NCBI RefSeq assembly: GCF_002234675.1
Contig: NC_019860.2
Coordinates: 17,476,536 to 17,540,535, forward strand
Origin: Oryzias latipes
Taxonomy: Eukaryota > Chordata > Actinopteri > Beloniformes > Adrianichthyidae
DNA: 64,000 nt
Reading direction: 5' to 3'
Below, one piece after another: positions 35,655-44,499 of the stretch. The translations under genes and the position numbers were made by a program. The notes beneath the pieces were generated by a model that had not been told where the DNA came from, ran no database searches, and saw only the letters and a list, made by a program, of their open reading frames with translations. Position 1 is the stretch's first letter; the number at the start of each line of letters is the position of its first letter.

Positions 35655-38600
35655 GGAAAAAACGAGGCAGAACTTTGATTTTTTTTTTTTTTAATTTATA
35701 CAGCCAAATTTTTTTAAAGATTTTCTTGTTTATAGAATGGTACAAAAGGTGGTTGGAACTAGTGAATACAAAAGTTCCTGAGGGGTTTTATGTTTTACAT
35801 CAGTGCCAGACCCTCAAGATCTCCATTTAACAAATTTGAGTCCAAACCAAAGCAAGCCACCACACAGCTAAGAAACTCCACATAAACCTTTAATTCTTTA
35901 GTAATTCTTGAGTAAACAAGGTAATTATTGCGCTTATGTGTTACAGTTCTTTATTGCTGAAGAGCAGGAATTTTTTCTGACATATCCAGTATTTTGTGAC
36001 TGATTTTGTAATAATAAAGCCATCAGATGCATTCATCTTCCTTTTTTAGAACAAAAAAAATTGTTTCTATGTTGTTGTTGTTTTTAAGAGGAAAATTTCC
36101 GACACATTTAAAATCCAAGACCCCACCTTCCAAAATACAACTAATAAAGGTCAGTGGCATTCTGCAGGGATCTGAGCTGCAGCGGTGGATCAATCTCCCC
36201 AAGAAGCACTTCCACAAGGTTATTCATTCTTCACTTTCCCCGTCCATATGCTCAAAGACGGAGACTATAATTAGACGCCTTATCCTCTGATAAGTTGTAC
36301 AACAGGAGGATTATTTATTAGATTGGATTTAACACCTCGCTCCAGAGTTGTGCCACAGTCATGTGAGGGTGAGAATGTGCCCCGGGGGGGTTTGTTGTAG
36401 CGGCCTGATGAGGACTGATCACTGTGCTGCACACCTGGATGAGCTCTGTGTTCGACATGAGCGGACGCTCACGAGATAACGGCAGGAAACTCCGCCACAT
36501 GACCTTCTGATGACCGCCGCTTCCTGTTTTAATCTTGCGATAAGATACAGAGCAGCAGCTCTGACCGTGAGCTGTGGTGACAGTGTTTTCAAGCACTTCA
36601 GAGGGCTTTTCACCATCGGATAGTCGAATAAACTTGGATTATTAACCTACATTGGGTTAGCTTTCACACTGCGCTTTCGAGAGTGGACCAAGAAATCTTC
36701 TGTTTGTTTGAACCACAAAAAAAATTGTAAAACTATCACATGGAAACTTTTTCCGATTTCAAATATTTAATTCTGCACCAGAATTCACCTGATTTAAACC
36801 AAGACTCAAGTTTTCAGGTGAACCACAGTTATGTTGACCTTTCACACCTTCAAAATAAAATCCATGTAACAGGGAAACAAACTTCTGTGCGGACCAAACA
36901 TCCCACCACCAAGTTATCCGATTTAAGCTCACTTTTCCCAGCAACCATCCCCCTGAGGTGGAGTTTTCTCCCCATCAGAGTTGTCTCTGCGTCCGTTTGT
37001 AAATGCAGCTCTGCATTCATCTTATGACGTACCTGGAGAGAGTCTTGGACCTGGTGAGAGCCTTGGAGATCACCATCGACGGAGCAGACTGACGCCTGTA
37101 ACTCTGAAACCTCGTTTGCTTAAAAAAAAGAGAGAAGAAAAAAGATTTGTTATAAAGTTGCATTCTTACCATGTGTAAACAGAATTTACCGTATTTTCAG
37201 AGTATAAGGCGAGTTTTTTCTTTCCTTTCATAGTTTTAGGCGAGGTGCGACTTACATTATCATTTTTTTTAAACATAATTAGCAGCAACCACTAGAGGGC
37301 ACTTTAGATGTGCGTATAAGTATTGGCTACTGACAGCAACGCAGAAGAAGATGCGCCAGTTAGTCTGAAGCTACTTTCACATCGAGCATGTGACACGCAT
37401 TTTTGAAGGCGCTAAACGCCCATTAGCCCGTGGCGTTCACACTGGACAAGCAGGGAGGGGCTTCTTTTTCTACCGTTTACTAGCGCGTGTCTGCCACCGA
37501 CAGGAGGAGTCAAAGCGGTGCAGATGTCATGAATCTCACAAACAGCAATCATTCATTTCTCCTTCATGATCGATTGTCAAACGGTTGGTACTTGCGTGAA
37601 TTAAAAGTCCCAACCATACGTCGACCTGGTGTGCGACCTGGTTTCACTTTCAACGCATGTTTAGGGTCATAGAAACTTGCACGGTCCTGCGTTAACACAA
37701 GTTTTGAAGCGCGTAAAGCGCACATGCATTGACTTTTCATTGAAAGCGACCGCTTGAACGCTTTGGCTAAATGAAGCTTCACACCAGGCTTGGCGAAATT
37801 CTTCAGAGCGACACAAACAATGAAGAATTTAATGGATTTAGAGATTTGAAGTGAGTTTAGTTGACTTGTTTTTTTATGTTATGGTTATCTGAAATAATTG
37901 TTCTTATAGTGTACTAATACACTAGATTCCTCCTATGTTTCATGAAGCTAAATAAGTGTGTTTCTGTAGTGAAGCCTGCGCGTATTTAGTCTGTTATTAT
38001 TAGTTTTTATGATTTCCTTTCCAGGTTAAATGTCTGTTTTTGGTCCCGTATTTAGTTAAATACGTTTCTCCAAAAAGTGCGTCTTATATTTGAATTTTTT
38101 TTTCTTTATTATTGCTTTTATTATTTCTATTATTGAGCCTTTATGGCTGCAGCGATTTATGCTCTAGAGTGACCTATAGTCTACTTATCACAAACGTGCC
38201 ATATGCTAACATTATGCCAAGAAAACAAAGTTCTCGAAAGCAAACTTACTTTATTTGTGCTTTTCAAAATAAACATAGACATGTTTTCAAAATAAAGGTC
38301 AAACTGCTTCTCCAACCAGGCTGCTGCTTCCAGCCAAACTGTTCTCCTGGTTTCTCTGCAGGATCTTATTATCCAGGTTTCTTCACACGAATCATTCAAA
38401 TATCTTTTAATCTAACGGTGCCAGGATTTGTGAGAGAAGCAGGACAAACAGCCGTTACATAACCAGTTTTTTCCATTGTACTGGATGGCAGATTAACCCA
38501 CTTGTTAACAGTCGGCTAATGTTACCAGCTTTAGTTTGGACAGAGATCAAGTTTGACTGTTTCTTTTTTTTTTTTTTTAGACATTTCTTTGCAGATATTT

Positions 38601-39985
38601 GTAACTCCTATTGAATTTGTATACAAATTAGAACGATGTTAAAGCTAAATCTGTCTTCTTTCACTTTTCCAATGCAACTTTTAGATGCAAATACAAAGTT
38701 TCAGCAGCAGTCCTAAAACAGGACAAACATGGATTTAAATCTTGAATAAAGGACAAACAAAGCTTTGAAATATCGAATATTTCGCCCCAATTATTATGAC
38801 AAAATAATAATTGGGCATCTTTAGCTGTTTTTTTTTGTTCTATTTTTGACAACAAAGGTGCAATAAAGGCAAATGTTTGTCCTTAATATTTAATTCTTCC
38901 CCCCCAAAAAATCGTTCAGCCAGAATGTTTACGTTTTTAATGCGTCTAATAACTGATGAAAGGTAGAACCCCGCCTCAAAAAGTGAACGTCTGACCAACC
39001 TGTTTATATCTAACTGTAAATCTCTGTGTTGCTTTAGATTGCTTGTGAAAATGTTACAAGGAACCTCGTGAGTGACAAACGGCACCTCTGAATCCCCCCC
39101 AGGTCTTCCTCCGTCCAGAAACTCGCACATTTCTGACATTTCACGAAGCCATACCATTGATTTAAACGCAGTCGCAGAGGGGTGAAACATTCCTGCCACA
39201 TTACAACGTCACCTTTCAGCTCCAAAAAAAACCCACCTCTGCATGTCTGAGACGTCTGCTCCCTGTTGCAGCTTTCATGTCTGCTCCCAAATGTGATTCC
39301 CAAAGAATTCCCAGTGAAAAGTGGAGCAAACGCTCCACAGAGAAGCAGTCACCTCATGCTTTCTATCGAACTCAAATCATTCAATAAAAACATTCATGGT
39401 TGGAACGATGAACGAAGCGATAAACTGACCTCTGGTGCTGGGAAAAGGTCAGCAAGTCGTAAACTGACTGGGTTCATGGATGTGTTCCGAGGCAGGAACT
39501 GAAATCAATCCACCATTCTTATGAAGTATTATACTGATTATTAATAAAAGCAACACAAAAAATGAAGGCAAAGAAACTTTCCCTCCCAAAGTCAGTCCTC
39601 ACAGCAGATTTGTCATGGATCCACATGAACCAGTTTGAATGTTGGAAAGTTCTCCTTTTCTATGTTTGGTTTCCGGCTCATCATTTTAAGATTTTCCTTT
39701 TATCATTTTTAAAGTAAGATAAAGAAGCAGAATGATCAGATAAATGCTTAATGGTTAAAGTCTGTTTTCCACATTGGTTTCTAGTAAACTACTTTTTCCT
39801 TTAAAAACGTGTCTGAGGGGTTTAGTTTCTGCCAAATTGGTCCAAATCCATCGTTTTGTTGCTCCTGCTGTTATCAAGTATTGAAGAATTGGGAGATTTG
39901 GCGCACAAACCCGCCTGTTGTCCTGGCCGCCGCCTCCGCCGCCGCGGCTCAGGCCGTCCTGCTGCTGCGGCGACATGCCGTCCAT
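27140..39985 (-). CDS. arhgap20: Rho GTPase-activating protein 20 (PH, Ras-associating, RhoGAP), about 16 coding exons
   Basis: GAP that switches off Rho-family GTPases and in mammals is activated through Rap1 binding to its RA domain. The first exon is 39985-39911 (MDGMSPQQQDGLSRG). It is followed by 37103-37033 (RRQSAPSMVISKALTRSKTL) and 33750-33577 and 33495-33346 (PH domain: HGQAQLKTGMQTQDRHLFLF, GFVMGWPTWNCAAMF). Next come 31903-31862 and 31790-31706 (EEPKTIPLRVYGKGINTFAF), then RA-domain exons near 31,616-31,539, 31,455-31,387 and 31,297-31,131. RhoGAP exons are 31058-30892, about 30,028-29,866 (arginine finger in SWTRGIFRRSAG), 29,584-29,471, 29,395-29,203 and 28,956-28,842. A long Ser/Arg-rich tail follows (28,763-27,957 and 27,780-27,140) ending LEQLLFAEESYV. 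I estimate about 1,030 residues; the human protein is about 1,190. Joined phases agree where checked. It lies tail-to-tail with fdx1, as expected from human synteny. Confidence 0.92.
30110..30660. mobile_element. Decayed DNA-transposon sequence in an arhgap20 intron (family R5-like)
   Basis: Contains CATTATCAGAAATGTATTGA, an AATGGTTGCTTCCACCACG block, TGACCAATCGGATGCC and CAGCCAATCAGAATGGAGTA followed by TTCACCC. Related blocks occur at 35220-35480 and 52700-53260. Two outward-facing AAATG(T/A)AT pieces near 30,498 and 30,545 suggest an internal hairpin. No coding sequence for a transposase remains. Confidence 0.4.
32110..33180. other. arhgap20 intron, no recognisable content
   Basis: AT-rich intronic sequence between the exons at 33346-33495 and 31862-31903, with poly-A/T runs. 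I see neither a gene nor a clear transposon here. Confidence 0.6.
35220..35485. mobile_element. Dispersed DNA element, family R5, copy 1
   Basis: Contains TTGTTACGGTAACATGACAA, a TATTGGCTATTTATTTCTTT block, CCATGGTATAAGCCGGATAA and GTGTGCATTATCAGAAATTG, closing with GGCTTCCACAGCGTGTGTT. The same blocks recur in reverse order at 52700-53060. It contains internal inverted pieces (GTGGAAGC...GCTTCCAC). It lies in an arhgap20 intron. Confidence 0.5.
35590..35657. repeat. 68-bp AT palindrome
   Basis: TTTCCCTTTA, then TA repeats, then TAAAGGGAAA. The non-repeat flanks are perfect inverted complements, so the whole 68 bases can fold as one hairpin or cruciform. The two open frames across it (one on each strand) are artefacts. 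Confidence 0.9.
37190..38100. mobile_element. DNA element with CCGTATTTT-type ends, interrupted by an R4 copy
   Basis: The left part reads ACCGTATTTTCAGAGTATAA followed by GGCGAG, and the right part near 38,030-38,090 reads CCGTATTTAG...AAAAAGTGCGTCTTATA. These resemble a common fish repeat whose ends read like ACCGTATTTTC...CTATAAG. An R4-like stretch with AAGGCGCTAAACGCC and GAAGCGCGTAAAGCGCACAT lies between (about 37,370-37,830), suggesting one element inserted into another. It is in arhgap20 intron 1. Confidence 0.45.
37370..37830. mobile_element. Dispersed repeat family R4, copy 2
   Basis: Has GCGCTAAACGCC at one end and TTCATTGAAAGCGACCGCTT plus GAACGC at the other. TTGACTTTTCATTGAAAG is the mirror of a block near 58,915 (CTTTCAATGAAAAGTCTATG). 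It is non-coding; the open frames over it do not resemble known transposases. Confidence 0.45.
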
Positions 39986-40310
39986 CCGCGCTCACTGCTC
40001 CTCCGTCCTCAGCTGCAGCGGCGGAGACAGAAGTCCCATCAAGTCAACGCGCTCAGCCCGCCGCTCTGCGCCGCGCCAACATGTCAGCGCGAGTCCGCCG
40101 GGAAGCCGCTGGAAGTCTGCGAGCAAACCAAAACTGACGAGGAAAGGAAGAACTCAAAGGACCGTCAGCGAGGACGCAGACTGTGCCACTGTCAGGATTA
40201 CCTGCTGCTGCGCCGCTTCTTAATGCGCCTTTACGCACAGACAGAGCGGAGGCGGCGCCACCACAATATAGGTCTGACTGGAACTGAACTGAACTGAAGT
40301 CCAAAACCAT
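39985..40310 (-). promoter_or_regulatory. arhgap20: GC-rich 5' region of arhgap20 (CpG-island-like)
   Basis: The stretch upstream of the arhgap20 ATG is markedly richer in CpG than its surroundings (for example GCCGCCGCCTCCGCCGCCGC just inside the first exon, and CCGCCGCTCTGCGCCGCGCC). This fits a CpG-island promoter. No TATA box is evident. The open frames on both strands here (for example 39809-40297) are artefacts of the GC-rich composition. Confidence 0.5.
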
Positions 40311-40509
40311 CGAGAAGGAACAAGTTAACCTGGTGAGCACAAACATGGGAGGAGCTAGTCATCCGTTTACTAGAAAATAACATTGACCAGGGGCGGATCT
40401 AGGGGGGCACCTGTCTGTAAAAAGGGGCTCCAGTCTTTGTCCTTTTCTTTCAGAAAATTCATTATTTAATTGTACTTTAAATAATAAAAATAAATAATAC
40501 TATTTAGAG

Positions 40510-40930
40510 CATTGAAGTCCCACTCCGGTCATCTTTCTATTGTCAAATCATTCTCAGTGTTCTGCCGTTTTTTGGCAAAATTATTACAAAAAAAATCCGT
40601 GTCTTTTTCTAGGACATAGTTTCCACCAGCAGTTCGTCAGAAACCTGCCTCTGAGTTGTGGGCGGGACTGTTGGTGCCTGTTGAATCACTCTCCTGCTAC
40701 CTTACAGCCCCTCACACCCCCAACCTAGCGTTACCAGTACAACAAAAACAGGGGGCAAAATCCGAGCTATCCAGAATACAGTTTAGATCCGGATTCCAGC
40801 TCACACCAGGAAAACGAAGACGTACGCAGATCTATTGGTCTGGAAGTGGAGCGGAGCGGGGAGCTCGTGGCACAAATACAATCCTTTTTAAACCTTTTTT
40901 TTCTCCTCTGTTTTGAATGAAGAAATACTC
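40510..40930 (-). repeat. Dispersed repeat family R1, copy 4 (reverse orientation)
   Basis: The minus strand carries the R1-type blocks: an ATTCAAAACAGAGGAGAAAA start, GAGCTCCCCGCTCCGCTCCA and CTGGTGTGAGCTGGAATCCG. It lies in intergenic DNA upstream of arhgap20. The open frames at 40540-40728 and 40656-40916 lie inside it and are not genes. Confidence 0.5.
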
Positions 40931-43355
40931 AGAAATGCAATTCCAAGATAAATTTTATTTATTTATGCAACAAGAACATGTTCAAAACACCAAAAACAAC
41001 ATTTTCATCTGAAGGCGTCTGTGAAGAAACAGGAAGTATAACATTTTTTTTTTAGTCACAGTCTAGGTGGAAAATATTTCCTTGGTATTTGTTAAAATTC
41101 TACCTCCAGGTATATAAATGAATATTAAATGTTGTGATGCAAAAATCTAAAGTACATTTGAGCTTAACTTTAACTTGCCGCAAAAAAGTTCATTTCAATC
41201 CACTTTTTTTTTTTCCATTTTTAGATTTTTTCCTATCAAAATGTCATTAGTTTTGGCTCCTATGGTCCTGCAAATCTTGCAGCTCTGAGGTCTAAAAAGC
41301 TGAAAAACTTAAAGCTAAATCTGAGATAATCTTTCAAATTTGTGCAAATCTAATAAACATCGATTATCTGATTATCGTGGAGTCTGATGCCGTCTGTCAC
41401 GTCTGAGGAGTCCTGATTGAATTTTCCAGGGGTGTTTAAAGCGGGAATGTAGGTCAGGCTTCCAACTTTGACTCCCAGAATTCAATGCAAGTACACATTT
41501 CTTCCCGTTTGTGAGAACTGGAGATGGCAAAAAGTAAAAAAAAAAAAAAAAGAAAGACTGATGATGGAAAATTGATTGTTCTGTGTGAACTAAAGTGGGA
41601 CATAAAGTGGGCTACAGAAGAACAAGGCCACCCAGTGAACGTTCATTCCCCAAATTGGCCACAATCGGCTCGGTTAAAAGTGGATCGCCTCAATGATTAC
41701 CTTCCTTCTTGTTGATAATGAGCAGCCTTGGGCATGGCAAAGAAAAGTAACAGCCCCCCCCCCTCCTCACACAAGTGTCTCTGGCTTCAAAGCTGCAGTT
41801 TGACCCGATGGAGGCAAACACGACGCCTGCCAAGTCTTCACAACTCCAGTCCAGAAGTCTGGCTTGGGGATGAGAAGTCGGCGTGACGGCGATGCGTGCT
41901 GACCTCGGCGGTTTCAAGAAAATACATCCCCGAAGCTGAAGAGGGTGATGTGGAATACTCCAAAATACAGTAACTGAACACAAAACTGATTTAATGAAAG
42001 AATGTTAACACCAGTCGACACTATGTCTTTATTTATGAGACTGAAATGACTTTTTAAGGTTCAAAACTGCTGATTTTTACCGATTTAATCAGGACGTCTA
42101 TCGTTCCCAGTGAAGATCGGCGTTAAAAGGTTAAAAAAAAAAGATTGTTTGGACTTACATGTTACAACACGAATAAAATGTAGGAATTGTTGGTTCATTT
42201 AACGTAATTTCTTGATCTTTTTTCAGCTTTTCACTTAGCAAGATGTGGTAACTGTACTACAAGTAGTAGTGAGGCCGAATACTTGAAGCTTGCTTTTTAT
42301 GAACAGATATATTGTGAACTTAAAAGTTTAGTCTCAAGTAGTAATTAATACTCCCTATAGTTGCTATACTTATACTCAAGTATTGTTAATAAAAAGAAAG
42401 TACTTTTAAACAAAAACGGTTTGAATTGAAATTTAAGGGGAAAAAATCCATGAAAAAATGAACTTTAATTGTTTTGTTTTGTTTCAACTTTGATTGACCC
42501 TTTGCCATAAAGTAGTACACTTAAAGCGTATTTTAGTAAGTGTACTTGAGTAGAAGTAAAGCACGTCTGCTATAGGCGTGTAGTGCAGAAAGTATATTAA
42601 CTGAATACTCCCTCAGACTAAATAAAATTGAAACATTTTAAGTTTATAGATAGTATATTATAAGAGAACTTCCATTATACTGCCTCACTTTTACTTCAAG
42701 CATATTTGCTGTACACGGTTCCTGAATTTCAACCATTAAATTGTGAGGCAAACAGATTCAACCCAGCATTCCTTCAGAAAGAAATATGATTCTGAAAAAA
42801 TAACCCCCACAGACTGTTGTTATTGACCTTCTGGGTTTGTGAAGACAAACAGATCCGTTTGAAAGACAAATGACTGTCAAATCAGATTTCAAACAATCAA
42901 AGGACAATATTGAATCAAATTTCGTAACGATTTCAGATTTTTTCTCTTGATGCTTGGAACGTCTGATTTATTTTCCCGCAGCAGTGGAAACTGGCCTACA
43001 CTGAAAAGTTCAACAAACTGCTTTTATATAAGAAAAGTCTTACTTTAGTGGATTATATATTGTTCATTTCAACTGACCTCCCTTTTTTTTTTCCATCTTA
43101 TGCGCTTTTGATTTTTGGTTAAAGCTAATGCCTAGCTTTGATTATGTCTAGATTTTCTTTTTTACTTAATGCTATGTCTTCAATGAAGGAAAATCTATGT
43201 TTGAATACAAGAAATCATTTAAGGGACATCAGAAAACAACTGAAACATAAAAAAACTGGTTTAAAAGTGTAAAATTCTACATGAAAAATGAGAAATCTAT
43301 TTAAAAATTTACAGGCGGTTTCATATTATCCCTTTGAAATGACTAAAAGCAGCTT
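40930..43355. other. Intergenic, gene-free; includes AGTACTT-rich degenerate repeats
   Basis: About 2.4 kb without a supportable gene. From about 42,240 to 42,720 the sequence is rich in scattered AGTA/ACTT words (for example TACTACAAGTAGTAG, AGTGTACTTGAGTAGAAGTA), a degenerate repeat type I associate with fish genomes. The open frame at 41524-41715 starts in an A-run and has no family signature. Confidence 0.5.
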
Positions 43356-43359
43356 TTAA

Positions 43360-43564
43360 CCCTTGTGCTATCCTAGGCACTTTACCATTGGGAGTGGGGT
43401 CATCTTGACCCACTAGACAGTGCTCTGAACCTTTTTTCTTCAATGATTTGTGATCTTCACTGGTGTCCATGGATTACATGAAATCTTTCCACCTTTATCC
43501 ACCTTTGTCATGGTAGGGAGAACACGTCGATGTAAGGGTGGGGTCATCTAAGATAACACAAGGG
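43360..43564. mobile_element. piggyBac-type MITE (205 bp) flanked by TTAA
   Basis: Starts CCCTTGTGCTATCCTAGGCA and ends ATCTAAGATAACACAAGGG, inverted termini of about 20 bp. It is flanked on both sides by TTAA (43356-43359 and 43565-43568). TTAA duplication and a terminal CCC...GGG are hallmarks of the piggyBac superfamily. The 205-bp length means no transposase, so it must be mobilised in trans. A second 205-bp copy lies at 60358-60562. Confidence 0.75.
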
Positions 43565-44018
43565 TTAAAATGGCGTGAGCTACTATGTAAAAAAACAAAA
43601 ACAAAGAACAAATCCCATCATGCTTAGTTGTACAAGGTAAATAAAATAAGTACAGTATTTGGCTCTACAGGACTGTTTTCAATGCAAACGCGGTACCCTG
43701 GAAAAACATTGGTTTTAAATACAGATAGATGTTACTTTCAGCCACTAGGTGGCAGCAGAGCCACTAGGTCCATTGGAAACTCACTATCGCTTCAAAAAAA
43801 TGTGACATTAAGGCTTCATCATAAAAACTAAGACTCTAAATCAAAAAACGTTTAAAACAATAAATTTAGACTTTTTGGAGAAAGTGTGACTTATTTTTGC
43901 AGAAATCCCATCAATAAGTCCTTTTTTATTGAGGTTTATTTTGCAAGTTTACTGTCAGCATGTTCTGTGAAAACAGTTTAAAGTGCCTTTATCGAGCAAA
44001 ATCCACTTTTCGGAGCTT

Positions 44019-44162
44019 TTAAGTGTACTGTTTGGCTGCTTCATGTAAAGCTGCAGCTTCCTGTTTGCCCGTCTGCTGAACCATCTTGAAGAAGATGCCG
44101 TCTGGATCCTGCAGCAGCACCAAGGGTTCTGCAAAGGCCCGGATCCGACCGGCATCCAGAAC
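44019..44162 (-). CDS. abcc4: Isolated C-terminal exon of an ABCC4-like (MRP4) ABC transporter
   Basis: A 144-nt exon in phase 0, preceded by a good acceptor (TCTGTTGCAG). It encodes [20 protein letters not shown], then [20 protein letters not shown] and KQYT and a stop. This resembles the MRP4 segment after the H-loop of the second nucleotide-binding domain, including the KMVQQ-GK-EAAAL signature. No exon for the preceding ABC signature or H-loop is recognisable between here and pspc1, so the rest of the gene is very distant, absent or decayed. An AATAAA on the minus strand near 43,931-43,926 could end the transcript. It may be the true last exon of a gene with a very long intron or a relic; other ABCC members are less likely. 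Confidence 0.65.
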   Translation of the reverse strand, partial: VLDAGRIRAFAEPLVLLQDPDGIFFKMVQQTGKQEAAALHEAAKQYT

Positions 44163-44499
44163 CTGCAACAGACACCAGCATCCAACTGACTAATAAAGTG
44201 TTTTTTTTAGAGCCTCTGTCTCTTATTTGTCTCAATAAACATCTTTGTAATAAATATTTTATTTCTGCTCAAATGAACCAATAAAAGTATGAAATAAAGG
44301 TTGAAACATCTTCACTGATGAACCTTTTCCTGCTTTTCTGGATCAGAGAAGCAGGAAGGAAAAACTGATGAAGATCTTTAGAATTTCAATCTAAAGTTTG
44401 GTGAAGAGGAGGATGTTGATCTAATGATTGTCTTCATCAGACCTTCATCTTCATGCTGCTGTTCAGCCACTAAACTGACTGGTGGATGATGTTCATGTC

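Noticed and set aside
39809-40297. A 162-codon frame beside the arhgap20 start
   Set aside because: Composition artefact of the CpG-rich promoter/first exon; overlapping frames are open on both strands.
41524-41715. Frame beginning MAKSKKKKKRK
   Set aside because: Starts in a poly-A run, with no family match and no splice context.
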